Below the pieces are notes generated by a model. That model did no database searches, was not told the DNA's origin, and saw nothing but the letters and a program-made list of their open reading frames with translations. DNA of 64,000 bases from Haemophilus parahaemolyticus (GTDB lineage Bacteria; Pseudomonadota; Gammaproteobacteria; Enterobacterales; Pasteurellaceae): contig NZ_MUXY01000003.1 in assembly GCF_002015035.1 (NCBI RefSeq), forward strand, positions 62,001 to 126,000, read 5' to 3'. This document shows positions 63,715-64,000 of this stretch, piece by piece; the first letter of the stretch is position 1, and the number at the start of each line of letters is the position of its first letter. Both the position numbers and the translations under genes were made by a program.

Positions 63715-64000
63715 ATGAAAAGATTAACTCCAGATGAGGCAATTGATATTGCTTACGATATTTTCCTTGAAATGGCAGGAGAAAATTTAGATCCTGCCGA
63801 TATCTTATTATTTAATCTACAATTTGAAGATCGCGGTGCAGTTGAAATGGTAGAAACTGCCGATAATTGGGATGAAGAAATTGGTACACTCATCGATCCT
63901 GATGCTTTCGCAGAAGTATGGGTTGGTTTGGTCAATGACCAAGATGAAATGGATGATGTATTTGCGAAATTCTTGATTTCTCACGAAGAAGAAAACCGAG
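63715..64000 (+). CDS. Acidic double-stranded-DNA mimic, HI1450/YciU family, 3' end outside window
   Basis: The 95 visible residues begin [20 protein letters not shown] and continue with [54 protein letters not shown] in parts, nearly the same as Haemophilus HI1450. That protein copies the charge pattern of DNA and binds HU-alpha. About 10 C-terminal residues are beyond the window. AGAGAACC lies before the ATG, 16 bases after rsmD. It is too short at the open end to appear as a full reading frame, but conservation is strong. Confidence 0.93.
   Translation, partial: MKRLTPDEAIDIAYDIFLEMAGENLDPADILLFNLQFEDRGAVEMVETADNWDEEIGTLIDPDAFAEVWVGLVNDQDEMDDVFAKFLISHEEENR

Overview
The window is a stretch of ordinary chromosome from a gamma-proteobacterium of the family Pasteurellaceae. 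Gene content and order (zapA/6S RNA/ygfA, rapZ-ptsN-lptBAC, gpmA next to envC, secM-secA, a HI1450-type DNA mimic) are typical of the family. The 9-mer ACAAGCGGT, the uptake-sequence core of the Actinobacillus pleuropneumoniae / Mannheimia / Haemophilus ducreyi branch, recurs on both strands (for example near 6880, 7080, 9240, 11449, 12180, 15742, 20132, 25598, 59930, 61510 and 63340). The sequence is AT-rich, densely coding, and has no phage, CRISPR or rRNA operon.

Layout. 0-2 kb: molybdopterin genes moeA (5' end missing) and moeB, then tRNA-Asn. 2-5 kb: an isolated DUF1919 gene, an orphan ABC solute-binding protein behind a TrpR-like operator, and cysK. 5-11 kb: putP, ygfA, 6S RNA, zapA, ygfB, hemE, yjaG, hupA. 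11-16 kb: two related lipoproteins, then rapZ, ptsN, lptB, lptA, lptC. 16-21 kb: ppc, tyrP, dusA. 21-24 kb: a compact class I ribonucleotide reductase (nrdB-nrdA) behind two NrdR boxes. 24-31 kb: a BASS transporter, three overlapping exporter genes (two EamA, one LysE/RhtB), alaA, menF, lysO. 31-39 kb: dinB, htpX, a decayed transposase, lon, relA, gpmA. 40-50 kb: envC, tamA-tamB, an orphan cydD, rraB, engB, a DUF805 gene. 50-54 kb: ftsY-ftsE-ftsX and xthA. 54-60 kb: an NhaC-like antiporter, ttcA, secA and secM. 60-64 kb: cueR with copZ-copA, rsmD, and the start of a DNA-mimic gene.

Functional themes are outer-membrane construction (lptABC, tamAB), division and the cell wall (zapA, ftsEX, envC), protein targeting (ftsY, secM-secA), stress response (lon and htpX with sigma-32-like promoters, relA, 6S RNA) and copper export.

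The most interesting signals are regulatory. A short SecM ends in an HPIRAGP arrest-like motif, and the codons just after that motif form one arm of a helix that hides the secA ribosome-binding site. Others are a near-perfect TrpR operator at an unlinked solute-binding protein, a nrd operon without an ATP-cone, and uptake sequences reused as a lipobox and as a terminator. I found no clearly new multi-gene system.
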